From: JAWBOD01 sp964651405
GTDB lineage: Archaea > Aenigmatarchaeota > Aenigmatarchaeia > Aenigmatarchaeales > Aenigmatarchaeaceae
Assembly: GCA_964651405.1 (NCBI GenBank)
Contig: CAZYZB010000007.1
Location: forward strand, 1 to 33,097
DNA length: 33,097 bases
Direction: 5' to 3'
The notes below the pieces were generated by a model that was not told the DNA's origin, ran no database searches, and worked only from the letters and a program-made list of their open reading frames with translations. This document shows positions 21,122 to 29,365 of the stretch, piece by piece. The position numbers and the translations under genes are program-made. How positions within the stretch are numbered: position 1 is the stretch's first letter; each line of letters opens with the position of its first letter.

Positions 21122-21623
21122 TTTTACAGTTTCCAGGTAGTTTTTTAATTGCTCTGTTTAAAGCCTCTTTGACAATCTCTTCTGAATTCTCATGTGCCTG
21201 AACAATTAATATTCTCTGTCCATTTTTAACCCTTGCTGCTTGTCCAATAGGCTTTCCAAAACTATGTCTCATTCCTTCTGAGAATCTGTCTGCTCCTGCT
21301 CCAGTTGCCATAGAGTTTTCCCTTAAAACGTGAAATGGGTAAACTAAAATTTTTAGGAAGAATTCATTCTCACCCAATTGTTTTGTCAAGTATTTAGTCG
21401 CAGTGACTCTTGCAGCCTCTAATGCATTAGATCTTATTTGAACATCATAGCTTGTTTCTAAGAAGAACTTTAAGGGATAGTTACCTTTCTTTCCAACTTC
21501 AAACTGGTGAATCTTAGAAGCTGGTACACCTTTTACATAGCTTAATCTAGGTCTATGAATCGATATTCTTGTGTACGGCTTTTTCTTTAAATGATGATAG
21601 CATCTTCCTGGTCTTAATCCCAT
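21111..21623 (-). CDS. rpl10e: Large ribosomal subunit protein uL16 (L10e)
   Basis: The 170-residue protein begins MGLRPGRCYHHLKKKPYTR and contains RPRLSYVKGVPASKI, the conserved ENSMATGAGADRFSEGMRHS loop near the peptidyl-transferase centre, and FGKPIGQAARV. The start ATG at 21623 follows AAGTGATTTT, the same spacing as in cysS. It is a complete and ordinary L10e. Confidence 0.96.
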   Translation of the reverse strand: MGLRPGRCYHHLKKKPYTRISIHRPRLSYVKGVPASKIHQFEVGKKGNYPLKFFLETSYDVQIRSNALEAARVTATKYLTKQLGENEFFLKILVYPFHVLRENSMATGAGADRFSEGMRHSFGKPIGQAARVKNGQRILIVQAHENSEEIVKEALNRAIKKLPGNCKIAG

Positions 21624-21687
21624 AAAATCACTTTTGAAAGATGTGTTTTGATAATTTATAAACCTTTTCTATCTTAAGAATTTAAAC

Positions 21688-22857
21688 TTAAATTTTTATT
21701 ACTTTCTTTTCTTTCTTCTTTTCTTCAGTTTTCTTTATATGATTTCTTATTTTTTCCTCAACCTTAATAGCAGAATTAAAATCATTGCATATTCCACAAG
21801 AGTTTCCGACTCCAATAATTAGTATCCTCTCATTCTTACCAGCTCTTATTACAGCTCTCTTAACAAATTCTATTGCCTTTGGAACTGCGTCTACGACGTC
21901 CTTTTTCATGTACTCTAATGCATCTTCTTCAGATAATTTTATTGCAATAGCATCTAAAGGAATGTCCTTTTTAACTGAAATTTCTTCAATCTCGTATCTG
22001 TCCACACCACTGCCACCCATTGCCACTCCGACACCTTCAGCTATAGATCCTGTTTTCTCACCCTCTAGTTTTAATGCTGCATCAACTGTAATCATCTTAT
22101 TGATTTTATGCTGCTTAATAAATTTTGTTAAGAACTTGCCAGGAAAGCCGGTTGAAGCTCCTGGACCTTCAGCCTTTGCGACAAAAACATTTCTTCCAGC
22201 AAAATTAGTTTCACATACTACGAACTCTTCTTCTTTGAAGGTCTGAATTTTACCTTTCATCAAGTTTGCTGCTACTAAAGGACCTGCTCCATCACCTATA
22301 GGTATTCCATCAACAAAGGCATGGGTTGCATGCATAGCAGCCTTTGCAATTCTTGTAATTAAAGGTAACTGCATTTGAATTATCATTGCCAGTTGATACA
22401 TTTTATATTTTTTTATTAATTCCAAGTAGTGTCTAACTATCTTTGCGACCTGATGAGTCATTATAGCACCTTCCAGTGCATTTTTAATATCTCTTTTCCT
22501 TTCTTCCGGAAAGTCTGGAGCAATCTGATTAACAAAATATCTAAATCTTTGGTCAGAATTTTTTAAGATATGGTCAATCTTCTTAATCACTCCATAAGGG
22601 TCTGTTTCAACAGGTGTTATTGCGAAAAAATCCATGAAGTTAGTAACGTTTTCTCTTAGCTTTGGATTAGATTTTTTAGATAACGCTTTGATTATATAAT
22701 TTTTTGACTTTTCTGCCATTTCTTCAATTGCAACTGTTTCCTGTTCCAACTTCATGATTGATTGGGCTGCCATTATTCTTTGTCCAAAGATTACCATTAT
22801 AAAAAAGAATATGATCCATATGACTTGCATCAAGTCTCCACCAATTTGTGCTAGCAT
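21688..22857 (-). CDS. DUF1512 family archaeal membrane-anchored protein
   Basis: The 389-residue protein has an N-terminal membrane helix (VIWIIFFFIMVIFGQRI), a helical region, and a long alpha/beta domain including GIPIGDGAGPLVAANLM, AEGPGASTGFPGKFLT, VDAALKLEGEKTGSIAEGVG and GVGNSCGICNDF. These match the archaeal DUF1512 family as I recall it. Its function is not established; the Gly-rich GDGAGP and GVGVAMGGSGVDRY segments suggest binding of a phosphate-bearing ligand. The C-terminus is highly basic. It lies alone between L10e and the SEC59-type gene on the same strand. Confidence 0.8.
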   Translation of the reverse strand: MLAQIGGDLMQVIWIIFFFIMVIFGQRIMAAQSIMKLEQETVAIEEMAEKSKNYIIKALSKKSNPKLRENVTNFMDFFAITPVETDPYGVIKKIDHILKNSDQRFRYFVNQIAPDFPEERKRDIKNALEGAIMTHQVAKIVRHYLELIKKYKMYQLAMIIQMQLPLITRIAKAAMHATHAFVDGIPIGDGAGPLVAANLMKGKIQTFKEEEFVVCETNFAGRNVFVAKAEGPGASTGFPGKFLTKFIKQHKINKMITVDAALKLEGEKTGSIAEGVGVAMGGSGVDRYEIEEISVKKDIPLDAIAIKLSEEDALEYMKKDVVDAVPKAIEFVKRAVIRAGKNERILIIGVGNSCGICNDFNSAIKVEEKIRNHIKKTEEKKKEKKVIKI

Positions 22858-22907
22858 AAAAACACTTAGTTTATTGTTATTTATATAGTTTTCTCCTCTT
22901 TGAAAAT

Positions 22908-23498
22908 CTAAACTATTAGGCTCATTGCTATTCCAAGGCCTATTGGAATTGATAAATTATCATCAAAATGAGGGAGCGCTTCAACAACAGTCGTTATTAG
23001 AGCTAAGATCAAGGCGTATAAAGGGTTTGTAAAGAGGTATAATATAAAAAATGATACTAAGAAGAAGGTTATACTGCCTTCCCATGTCTTCTTTTTGTTT
23101 ATAGGTAGTTTGTATTTACCAAAATAGTATCCTACTAAGGTTGACAAAGAATCTGCTAATGCCAAGACAGCTATGCAGGCCATTGCTATTTTTTCGCTGA
23201 ATGCAAAGGTTGCAATAGTACAGCCTAATCCAAACTCTATTGCTCCCTTGAAGATTAGGGAGTTCGGTCTTTCAATTTCTTTGAATCCATCCTCTAAAAA
23301 GTCTTCAAACTCATCAAGTTTTTTTATTTTAATTATCTTGTATTTTTTCCTATTCTTCCTATATTCTGCGATTAAAAAGCCAAAGATGGTTGCAAAGAGC
23401 ATTATTACTGCTGCTGGATTTTTTCCGAAAACTTGGATTAACAATATTGAAAAAACGCCTAAAGCATGGATGAATTTTCTGTTGATTTCTACTTCCAT
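22908..23498 (-). CDS. SEC59/DGK1-type CTP-dependent lipid kinase (dolichol kinase-like)
   Basis: The 196-residue membrane protein starts MEVEINRKFIHALGVFSI. The RKxxH motif is typical of the family. The C-terminal signature ALADSLSTLVGYYFGKYK followed by NKKKTWEGSITFF is the CTP-binding block (DxxxxxxGxxxGK...KTxEGS). Members phosphorylate dolichol, phytol or diacylglycerol with CTP. In archaea this could recycle dolichol for N-glycosylation, attractive next to sequon-rich surface proteins, but this is inference. The start is the ATG at 23498, overlapping the upstream stop as TAATG; a GTG at 23528 would be a longer alternative. Confidence 0.8.
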   Translation of the reverse strand: MEVEINRKFIHALGVFSILLIQVFGKNPAAVIMLFATIFGFLIAEYRKNRKKYKIIKIKKLDEFEDFLEDGFKEIERPNSLIFKGAIEFGLGCTIATFAFSEKIAMACIAVLALADSLSTLVGYYFGKYKLPINKKKTWEGSITFFLVSFFILYLFTNPLYALILALITTVVEALPHFDDNLSIPIGLGIAMSLIV

Positions 23499-23794
23499 TA
23501 GCTCACTTTTTTCTTTTTGAATGGCCACATTAAAATTCTAAAGAGTTGAGCGATAAAATTAAAGAATTCATACAGCATAAACAACCCGAACCCAGCAGAG
23601 GCGAACATCAATCCCATTTCCATGCTGGCTGTTATTGGCAAACCTAAATATTGAGCGATCCAAGGAAAGGTAAATGCTGCAAAAACTACTAAAGAGGCTT
23701 TTACAATAACCTTAAAGGTCTTGTAAAGAACGAATACTACAACTATGAATACTAAAAATATTAGAATAGAGTCGAATGTTATATCAACAACCAT
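23498..23794 (-). CDS. Small conserved-type membrane protein with FPWIAQYLGLP motif
   Basis: The 98-residue protein has two or three membrane helices: SILIFLVFIVVVFVLYKT, KASLVVFAAFTFPWIAQYLG and MGLMFASAGFGLFMLYEFF, and a basic tail WPFKKKKVS. The sequence FPWIAQYLGLPITAS looks like a conserved motif, but I cannot name a family. It overlaps the lipid kinase gene (TAATG) and follows the MinD-type gene by 29 nt, so it belongs to the same transcript. Confidence 0.6.
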   Translation of the reverse strand: MVVDITFDSILIFLVFIVVVFVLYKTFKVIVKASLVVFAAFTFPWIAQYLGLPITASMEMGLMFASAGFGLFMLYEFFNFIAQLFRILMWPFKKKKVS

Positions 23795-23823
23795 GAATAT
23801 AATTAGCAATCTGATTTAAAAAA

Positions 23824-24582
23824 CTATTTGGTTCCAAAGAGCCTTGAAAAGAAACCAAGCTCCTTTTCGCCTATTAACCAACCAGCAAACTTCACCAATT
23901 CCTTGCTTGACTTTGAGTTCGGATTAAACATGACGACAGGCATCTTGGCAGCCAAGCTCTTATGAACGCTCTTGTCATTTGGAACAGATGCTATCACAGG
24001 CAATTCAGTTAGCATCTCGACCTCTCTTCTACTTAACTCATAACCTTTCTTATTAACCATGTTTAAAACAACGCCCAAAGGCTTCTTATTAACTTGGCTT
24101 ATGATTTCCTTGCATTTTATTATGTCCGTGGCTGCAGGCACGTTTGGGTTTGTGACAAACACAATCTCTTCGCTCGCATGGATTGCAGCATAAGCTTCTC
24201 TCCCTAATCCAGGAGAGGCGTCCAAGAGTATTATGTCAACTTTTCCTTTAAGTTCTTTTATGACATCTTTAAGCTTGGTGATATCAACGTTTTCCAACTC
24301 CCTCAGATGAAGAGAGGAGGGTATTATTCTCATGCCGCTGCTATGAGCATACATCGCATCATAGATGTTTTTTTCTCCTCTTAGGATATTGTTGAGCGTT
24401 GTCGGACAGTAATACAATCCTAGAGAAAGACTGAGATGAGATGTCGTCAAGTTGCAATCGACAATAACTACCTCTTTCTTAAATTTGGATGAAAGAGCAG
24501 CACCAATGTTAGCGACGACAGTAGTTTTACCCACTCCGCCTTTTCCTGAGATGACCCCAATAATTCTCGTATTTTTTTCCAT
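23824..24582 (-). CDS. MinD/ParA-family ATPase
   Basis: The 252-residue protein has the deviant Walker A motif SGKGGVGKTTVVANI (residues 12-26), with the signature lysine K14 and P-loop K19. Switch I is IVDCNLTTSHLS and switch II/Walker B is IILLDASPGLGREA. FVTNPNVPAATD and VVLNMVNKKG are conserved family blocks. The C-terminus (WLIGEKELGFFSRLFG) is amphipathic and could be a membrane-targeting helix. Such ATPases position or activate partner complexes at the membrane. It is the fourth gene in the HerA operon, 8 nt after the CARDB-like gene, so its partner is probably that complex. Confidence 0.92.
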   Translation of the reverse strand: MEKNTRIIGVISGKGGVGKTTVVANIGAALSSKFKKEVVIVDCNLTTSHLSLSLGLYYCPTTLNNILRGEKNIYDAMYAHSSGMRIIPSSLHLRELENVDITKLKDVIKELKGKVDIILLDASPGLGREAYAAIHASEEIVFVTNPNVPAATDIIKCKEIISQVNKKPLGVVLNMVNKKGYELSRREVEMLTELPVIASVPNDKSVHKSLAAKMPVVMFNPNSKSSKELVKFAGWLIGEKELGFFSRLFGTK

Positions 24583-24590
24583 TTAATGAC

Positions 24591-25568
24591 CTAAACTTTT
24601 TTATTTCTATCTGCTTCTCCTTTTAATTCTAAAATCCTTTTTTCATATTTTTCCTTTAATTCTACATAACTTTCCTTAGATATTAAATTTTCCTTGAACT
24701 CTTCTTCAAGCAAGTTTTTAGAGTTTTCAATCTCTGTCAGTTCATTGCTTTGAGTGCTTCCTTTTTCTAACACAATTCCTTTTATCTTATCTACAGGGCG
24801 CATTAGAGGTTCTTTTTTCCTTCTCCTGATTATAATATAAAAAATTACTATTATCACCAAAGGTATGACTATATAGACTATTATTTCAGGTTGAAACTGA
24901 GTAGTTGGTTCTTCAGATTCTTTTGGTGGAGCTACTGTCAAGTCAAACGTGGCTTCTTTAATTAATATTTCTACGCTTTTAATTAGTCTAGTCGCTTTGT
25001 CAAATTCATTTATGTTAACATAGCTCTTTGCTTCATTCAAAGAGTATTTGATTTCGTTCAAAACATTTGTTATAGTTGTAATGTCCTTGCCTAAATTTTC
25101 AAGTTTGGTTGCGTTTTTTTCTATAGCGTCTGCCTCTACTTCAATTTTTTGAATTTGATAAAGCATCATGTCTGTTTTTGTTTTGAAGATTCTTACATCA
25201 AGACTCTCACTGCTTCTAGCTTCCTTTGATTTCACATTTAAAATAAAAGGATAAGCTTCTGACTCCAAATTGTAAGGTATACTTATCTTAACCAAGAAAC
25301 TTACGTTATCGTCTGGCTCTAGCATGTCTTTCTGTTTGATTTGTGATTCAAACCATTCTGGGAATTCACCATCAAAATAAATTGAAACGTTTGTAAGGCT
25401 TGAGTCGCCGCTATTTTTAACAACCACGTTGAAATACTGCATCCATCCGGATTCTATCATTATGTCAGTGGGATAGTCTACAATGTCTATTTTATAATCT
25501 GCTGCAAGGGCTGTTTTAGATAGAATAAAAAAGGAAAAGGCGAGAATCAGAAAAATTTTCATTTTCAT
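24591..25568 (-). CDS. Exported CARDB-like protein with TM anchor and cytoplasmic helical hairpin
   Basis: The 325-residue protein starts with a signal peptide (KIFLILAFSFFILSKTALA). A beta-sandwich follows (residues about 23-130; YFNVVVKNSGDSSLTNVSIY, EPDDNVSFLVKISIP), resembling CARDB/NEW3 domains that occur on envelope proteins. A predicted helical pair spans about 145-210. A membrane helix (VYIVIPLVIIVIFYIII) is followed by RRRKKE. The cytoplasmic tail ends in a SHOCT-like hairpin (EEEFKENLISKESYVELKEK). The ATG follows the coiled-coil stop by one base. It looks like the receptor or anchor subunit of the operon's complex. Confidence 0.75.
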   Translation of the reverse strand: MKMKIFLILAFSFFILSKTALAADYKIDIVDYPTDIMIESGWMQYFNVVVKNSGDSSLTNVSIYFDGEFPEWFESQIKQKDMLEPDDNVSFLVKISIPYNLESEAYPFILNVKSKEARSSESLDVRIFKTKTDMMLYQIQKIEVEADAIEKNATKLENLGKDITTITNVLNEIKYSLNEAKSYVNINEFDKATRLIKSVEILIKEATFDLTVAPPKESEEPTTQFQPEIIVYIVIPLVIIVIFYIIIRRRKKEPLMRPVDKIKGIVLEKGSTQSNELTEIENSKNLLEEEFKENLISKESYVELKEKYEKRILELKGEADRNKKV

Positions 25569-25569
25569 G

Positions 25570-27081
25570 TTAATACTTTAGCATAACTTTATTCGTTTCA
25601 AGGGATTTTATTTTTTCTATTTCATCCTCGAATACCTTGGCTATCTCATTATATCCATATTTTCTCCAATTGGTGGCTATATCAGCTAGCAAGTTTAATG
25701 TTAATTTTTCTCTGTGGCGGTCCCATATGTTTACAACCTTCATGCTTGATATCAGGTCCTCTAGTCCGTTTATATAAAATGTGATATCATTAGAATCATC
25801 AATTCTGACTAGGCTATCTAAAACCTCAAAAAACTTTATCCTATACTCGAATGAGTTCAAGCCTCCAACTATTTTTGAAATCTTGTCATTCATTTCTTTA
25901 ATTTTTCTAACCACGTCATCTAGCATGTTGGTTTGTATCTTAACCACTTCTGTAACGTTCGTTAAGTTTGATTCAGAGTTCAAGGCTTTGAAGGACTCGT
26001 CAGTTGTCTTCTCAAAATCATCTAGTCTCCTTTCCAAATTGGTTGTCGTGTCTTTGATTCTACCTATTATTGAAGGTAAGGATTTTAATGAGAATCTTTC
26101 TCCAGACTGCAGTTGATCTAATTCTTCTTCTATTTGTTTTATTATATTCTCATTCTTTTGTTTAACCTCGTCATAAGTTTTTTGTGAGATGAAAGCTTTT
26201 CTGTACTGATCTTCAATGCTCATTAAAAGATTAGAAACCTCAACTCTGCGTTTTTTAAGTTGGTTTATCCTGTTGTTTATTTCCTCTGATGGAAGATCAA
26301 GGAAACTTCCAAGCTCCTTTAGCTTGCTTTCGATATAGTCCTTGTTTGAGGAGAATATGCTATTAACGTTCTTTTTAAGATCCTCCACATCAGATTTTGT
26401 AATGAATCCAGTGAGTCTAATGTTAATCGCGTCAATTGATCTTGTTAGTTCTTTTGTCAAATCATCTGTTTTATCAGCCTTTGCTTTTATCTCGATAAAC
26501 TCCTTGATTCTTCCCTCCATTTCAAGGTAAAATCTCTCGGACTTTGCAGCCATCCTGTCAATATCATCTTTCAACACTCTACTTTTAGTAACGTTTTCCT
26601 TGACTTCATCCAGCATTTTCTCTAAATTCTCTACGCTCTTTATGTTTTGCATCGTCTGTCTTAGGGTGCTTAGGCTGTTACTTATATCTCTTTCAGCGAC
26701 CTCTACTTTCTCGACCTTTGCTTGTGCCTCTAGTATTTCTTGCTTTGATTTTTCCAACTCTTTCATATATTTTTGCGGATTTATATCAGAGACGATATCA
26801 TCAAGCATCTTAACCTTGGTTTCTGTTTCTTTTATCAAACTCTCTCTTTGGAAGAACATTGACCTTATTTCTCCCATCTTCTCAGTTAACTCTCTTATTC
26901 TTTCATCATTTTGCTCTCTTACGTCCTTAAAAGTGTCAACCTGAGTTTGAAGCTTTTCTATGCTCATCACAATTTTTCTCAAATCTATTTCTTCCTCGAC
27001 CTTTATCTTTTCTTTATCTTCTTGTGGAGTAGGCTTTATTACACCTTCTTCCTTCAATATCTCCTCTACTGTTTTAGGCAT
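25570..27081 (-). CDS. Large coiled-coil scaffold protein
   Basis: The 503-residue product is almost entirely predicted coiled coil from about residue 30 to 400, with repeated Leu/Ile and Lys/Glu heptads. No signal peptide or membrane segment is present, so it is cytoplasmic. About residues 280-315 hold a hairpin similar to that of the next gene (IEDQYRKAFISQKTYDEVKQ). The C-terminal 100 residues form a separate helical domain (FEVLDSLVRIDDSNDITFYI, VNIWDRHREKLTLNLLADIA, NWRKYGYNEIAKVFEDEIEK). The start overlaps the ATPase stop by 8 nt. No named family is recognised. Confidence 0.75.
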   Translation of the reverse strand: MPKTVEEILKEEGVIKPTPQEDKEKIKVEEEIDLRKIVMSIEKLQTQVDTFKDVREQNDERIRELTEKMGEIRSMFFQRESLIKETETKVKMLDDIVSDINPQKYMKELEKSKQEILEAQAKVEKVEVAERDISNSLSTLRQTMQNIKSVENLEKMLDEVKENVTKSRVLKDDIDRMAAKSERFYLEMEGRIKEFIEIKAKADKTDDLTKELTRSIDAINIRLTGFITKSDVEDLKKNVNSIFSSNKDYIESKLKELGSFLDLPSEEINNRINQLKKRRVEVSNLLMSIEDQYRKAFISQKTYDEVKQKNENIIKQIEEELDQLQSGERFSLKSLPSIIGRIKDTTTNLERRLDDFEKTTDESFKALNSESNLTNVTEVVKIQTNMLDDVVRKIKEMNDKISKIVGGLNSFEYRIKFFEVLDSLVRIDDSNDITFYINGLEDLISSMKVVNIWDRHREKLTLNLLADIATNWRKYGYNEIAKVFEDEIEKIKSLETNKVMLKY

Positions 27082-29257
27082 TTGACTTCTCCTCTAGAGT
27101 TTTTATCCTAGACTTTACAGAGTCTATATAAGTTTCAGCCATCCTCATCTGAGCAGTCTTGACTTTGTCGAGTGCAAGCTTAAGTTCCAGTTCCATATCA
27201 TAAGTATCTACATTTTTGCTCTTTAATATTTCTATTTTCTTTCCTAATTCTTCTATTGCATTCATGTAATCTTCATACTGATCTAATTCCTCTTCAGTAA
27301 GCCTGAAACTGTCGTGTAAGAGAGGCCTAAATCTTATGAACCATGGCTTTCCATCGTTGTATTCTGGGTTTTGTATCATTCCTATTCCAACTTCTAGTTT
27401 TGGAATGGCAGTTGAGTATTCCCAACCATATTTTGTTTTTATTCTTTCTATATCACCTTCGTATTTTGTTCTCAACTGCGATTCTGTTGCTATGACAGCT
27501 CTTATAGCTCCTCTGAAATCTAACAACACCTGTGATATCATCACCAATCCTAATCCCCATTTTCTAAATTCTCTGCATGCTCTTTCTATTGCTAAGTAGC
27601 CTTCTCCACCTCCTAACGAGACTCCGGTCTTCTTAGCATATTTTGGAAGCAGCCTGTGAACTTCGTCAAATACAAACAACGTCTTCAGCTGTCTTGATTC
27701 TGGCCAAGGAACTGTGAATACGTAGTCTACAGTCTTTCTTATAAAGTAATCTAGCTGGTCAGGTGTAAGTTTGCTCAAGACGAAGACAGTTATCTCTCCT
27801 GGCTTTATATATTTCTCAACTTCTATTTTTAGGAAAGGATCTTTGACCTGAACTATAGTTCCCTTAAATCCTCTAGTTTCTTCCTGCTTTATTCCGAACT
27901 TTGAATAAATAGCCTGCATAGCCTTATCCTTGCTCGGTCTTATGAAGCCTGTCCACTGTACTGTAGGATCGAAAACGATTACAGACAAGCCTTTCTTCAA
28001 ACATTCCTCTGCAATTACCATACCAGCTACAGTCTTTCCAGATCCTGTACCACCTGCTACTATCATATGTGTCGTTAATTTATTTTCATCGAAGAATGCA
28101 TCAGCATTTGTTTCAGCTACCTTTCCTAACCATAAGCCTTTTGCAGGTAGCTTGTTAAGGTTAATAGGTCTGATGTATCTTGCCTTTGATCTCTTCTCTA
28201 TTTTCCATTTCTCATATGCCTTCCAACCAAGATAGAAGCATGGGATTGCTACGAATAATATGACGTAAGTTATCCAGTTTGTAAATATCATCAACAATAT
28301 TTTAAATATCCAAGGTGGGCTTACTACGCTAAACGAGGCGACAGATGATGCTGTTTGGTTTTCATACCATACGAATGCTTCGATTGTGTACAGGCCAGGT
28401 TCTGTTGCTTCTGGTATTGTAATTGTTCTTAAAAAAGATGAGGATGTCTCTATAGCCATTGTTTCCTTATCATATGCTACGAGTTCGTCAGTCTCTGCGC
28501 GTTTTACAGTATAATTAATAAGCACATCAACTTTCTTTGTCAAGCCTAGATTGTATAACGTGACTTGATACTTTAGTTTTTCTCCGGCTATGACTTCTTT
28601 TGTTATAGCCTCAACTTTCACATCTAATAGTTTTTCCCTTTCCTGCTCAACTCTAAGAATAACAGATATCCTGTGAGTCGTGTTACCAGAAGTTATAAAT
28701 ATATTTCCATTATAGATCCCAGGGATAGTTGTTGGAAGAGTAAAGAATTTTATTCTTGCATATTCTGTTTGTGCTGACTTTATTGTTAGCTTGTCCTTTT
28801 CAATCATCGTATAAGGCCAGATGTCGCCTTCCACTGAAAGAGAAACTTGTGCATCTTCTTTCCTGTTGTTTGAAATTCCCACTGAGCTTATCTGATACTC
28901 TCCGGGGTAGAGTCTTATTTCTATTACATTAGTTGAGAGAGTTATGGGCGGAGTTATTGTTATGTTCTCCTTTGGTTCTTCTTTAGGCGGGATAAATCCT
29001 CCTCCAGGTCCGCCACCAGGCGGTGGCGGTGGAGGTGGTGTTGTTGGACAAGGACAGATTTGACAGTTATAAGCAGTGCCATTAACACACCAACAACAAC
29101 TTGTTAGTTCGCATTGTACGCTATTTGAATAAAAAGAACAAGGTAATATTCCAACTATAAAATGAGCCGGACCTATAATCCATTCCATGTTTTGGGCATA
29201 AACTGTAGCTGATGATAGAGAAAATAAAATTAAAATCAAAAAATAAAATTTTTTCAT
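27074..29257 (-). CDS. Ectodomain-TM-HerA/FtsK-type ATPase fusion
   Basis: The 727-residue protein has, in order: a signal peptide (FYFLILILFSLSSATVYA); eight cysteines within residues about 40-70 (CELTSCCWCV, CQICPCP); a hinge PTTPPPPPPPGGGPGGG; two beta-sandwich domains (about 100-200 and 205-310); a membrane helix (about 317-343); and a cytoplasmic HerA/VirB4-like ATPase. Walker A is VAGGTGSGKT (about 400-409) and Walker B FVFDEVHRLLP (about 528-538); MISQVLLDF is the sensor region. A helical tail ends it. HerA ATPases form hexameric translocases; this one is embedded in the envelope, suggesting transport or assembly. The ATG at 29257 is chosen over a TTG at 29266. Confidence 0.85.
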   Translation of the reverse strand: MKKFYFLILILFSLSSATVYAQNMEWIIGPAHFIVGILPCSFYSNSVQCELTSCCWCVNGTAYNCQICPCPTTPPPPPPPGGGPGGGFIPPKEEPKENITITPPITLSTNVIEIRLYPGEYQISSVGISNNRKEDAQVSLSVEGDIWPYTMIEKDKLTIKSAQTEYARIKFFTLPTTIPGIYNGNIFITSGNTTHRISVILRVEQEREKLLDVKVEAITKEVIAGEKLKYQVTLYNLGLTKKVDVLINYTVKRAETDELVAYDKETMAIETSSSFLRTITIPEATEPGLYTIEAFVWYENQTASSVASFSVVSPPWIFKILLMIFTNWITYVILFVAIPCFYLGWKAYEKWKIEKRSKARYIRPINLNKLPAKGLWLGKVAETNADAFFDENKLTTHMIVAGGTGSGKTVAGMVIAEECLKKGLSVIVFDPTVQWTGFIRPSKDKAMQAIYSKFGIKQEETRGFKGTIVQVKDPFLKIEVEKYIKPGEITVFVLSKLTPDQLDYFIRKTVDYVFTVPWPESRQLKTLFVFDEVHRLLPKYAKKTGVSLGGGEGYLAIERACREFRKWGLGLVMISQVLLDFRGAIRAVIATESQLRTKYEGDIERIKTKYGWEYSTAIPKLEVGIGMIQNPEYNDGKPWFIRFRPLLHDSFRLTEEELDQYEDYMNAIEELGKKIEILKSKNVDTYDMELELKLALDKVKTAQMRMAETYIDSVKSRIKTLEEKSNA

Positions 29258-29365
29258 TAAAATCAACTAATTTATCTCCGAATAACTATTGATATTTCTG
29301 TTAAATATAATTTATAGCTTTAATATTAATAAAAAATAAATAGAAATTAAAAAACAAAACAAATT
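29258..29365. promoter_or_regulatory. AT-rich intergenic region before the ATPase operon
   Basis: On minus, a T-rich tract (TTTTGTTTTTTAATTTC and TTTATTTTTTATT, about 29315-29355) could end transcription of the upstream membrane protein gene. A TATA-like CTATAAATTATATTTAAC follows at about 29299-29316, placing a start some tens of bases before the ATG at 29257. A GGAGAT at 29275-29280 lies 17 nt before that ATG, too far for a typical ribosome binding site. No further gene is seen here. Confidence 0.4.

Noticed and set aside
27930..28235. Plus-strand frame opposite the ATPase Walker A region
   Set aside because: It is a shadow of the ATPase gene and shows no motif of its own.
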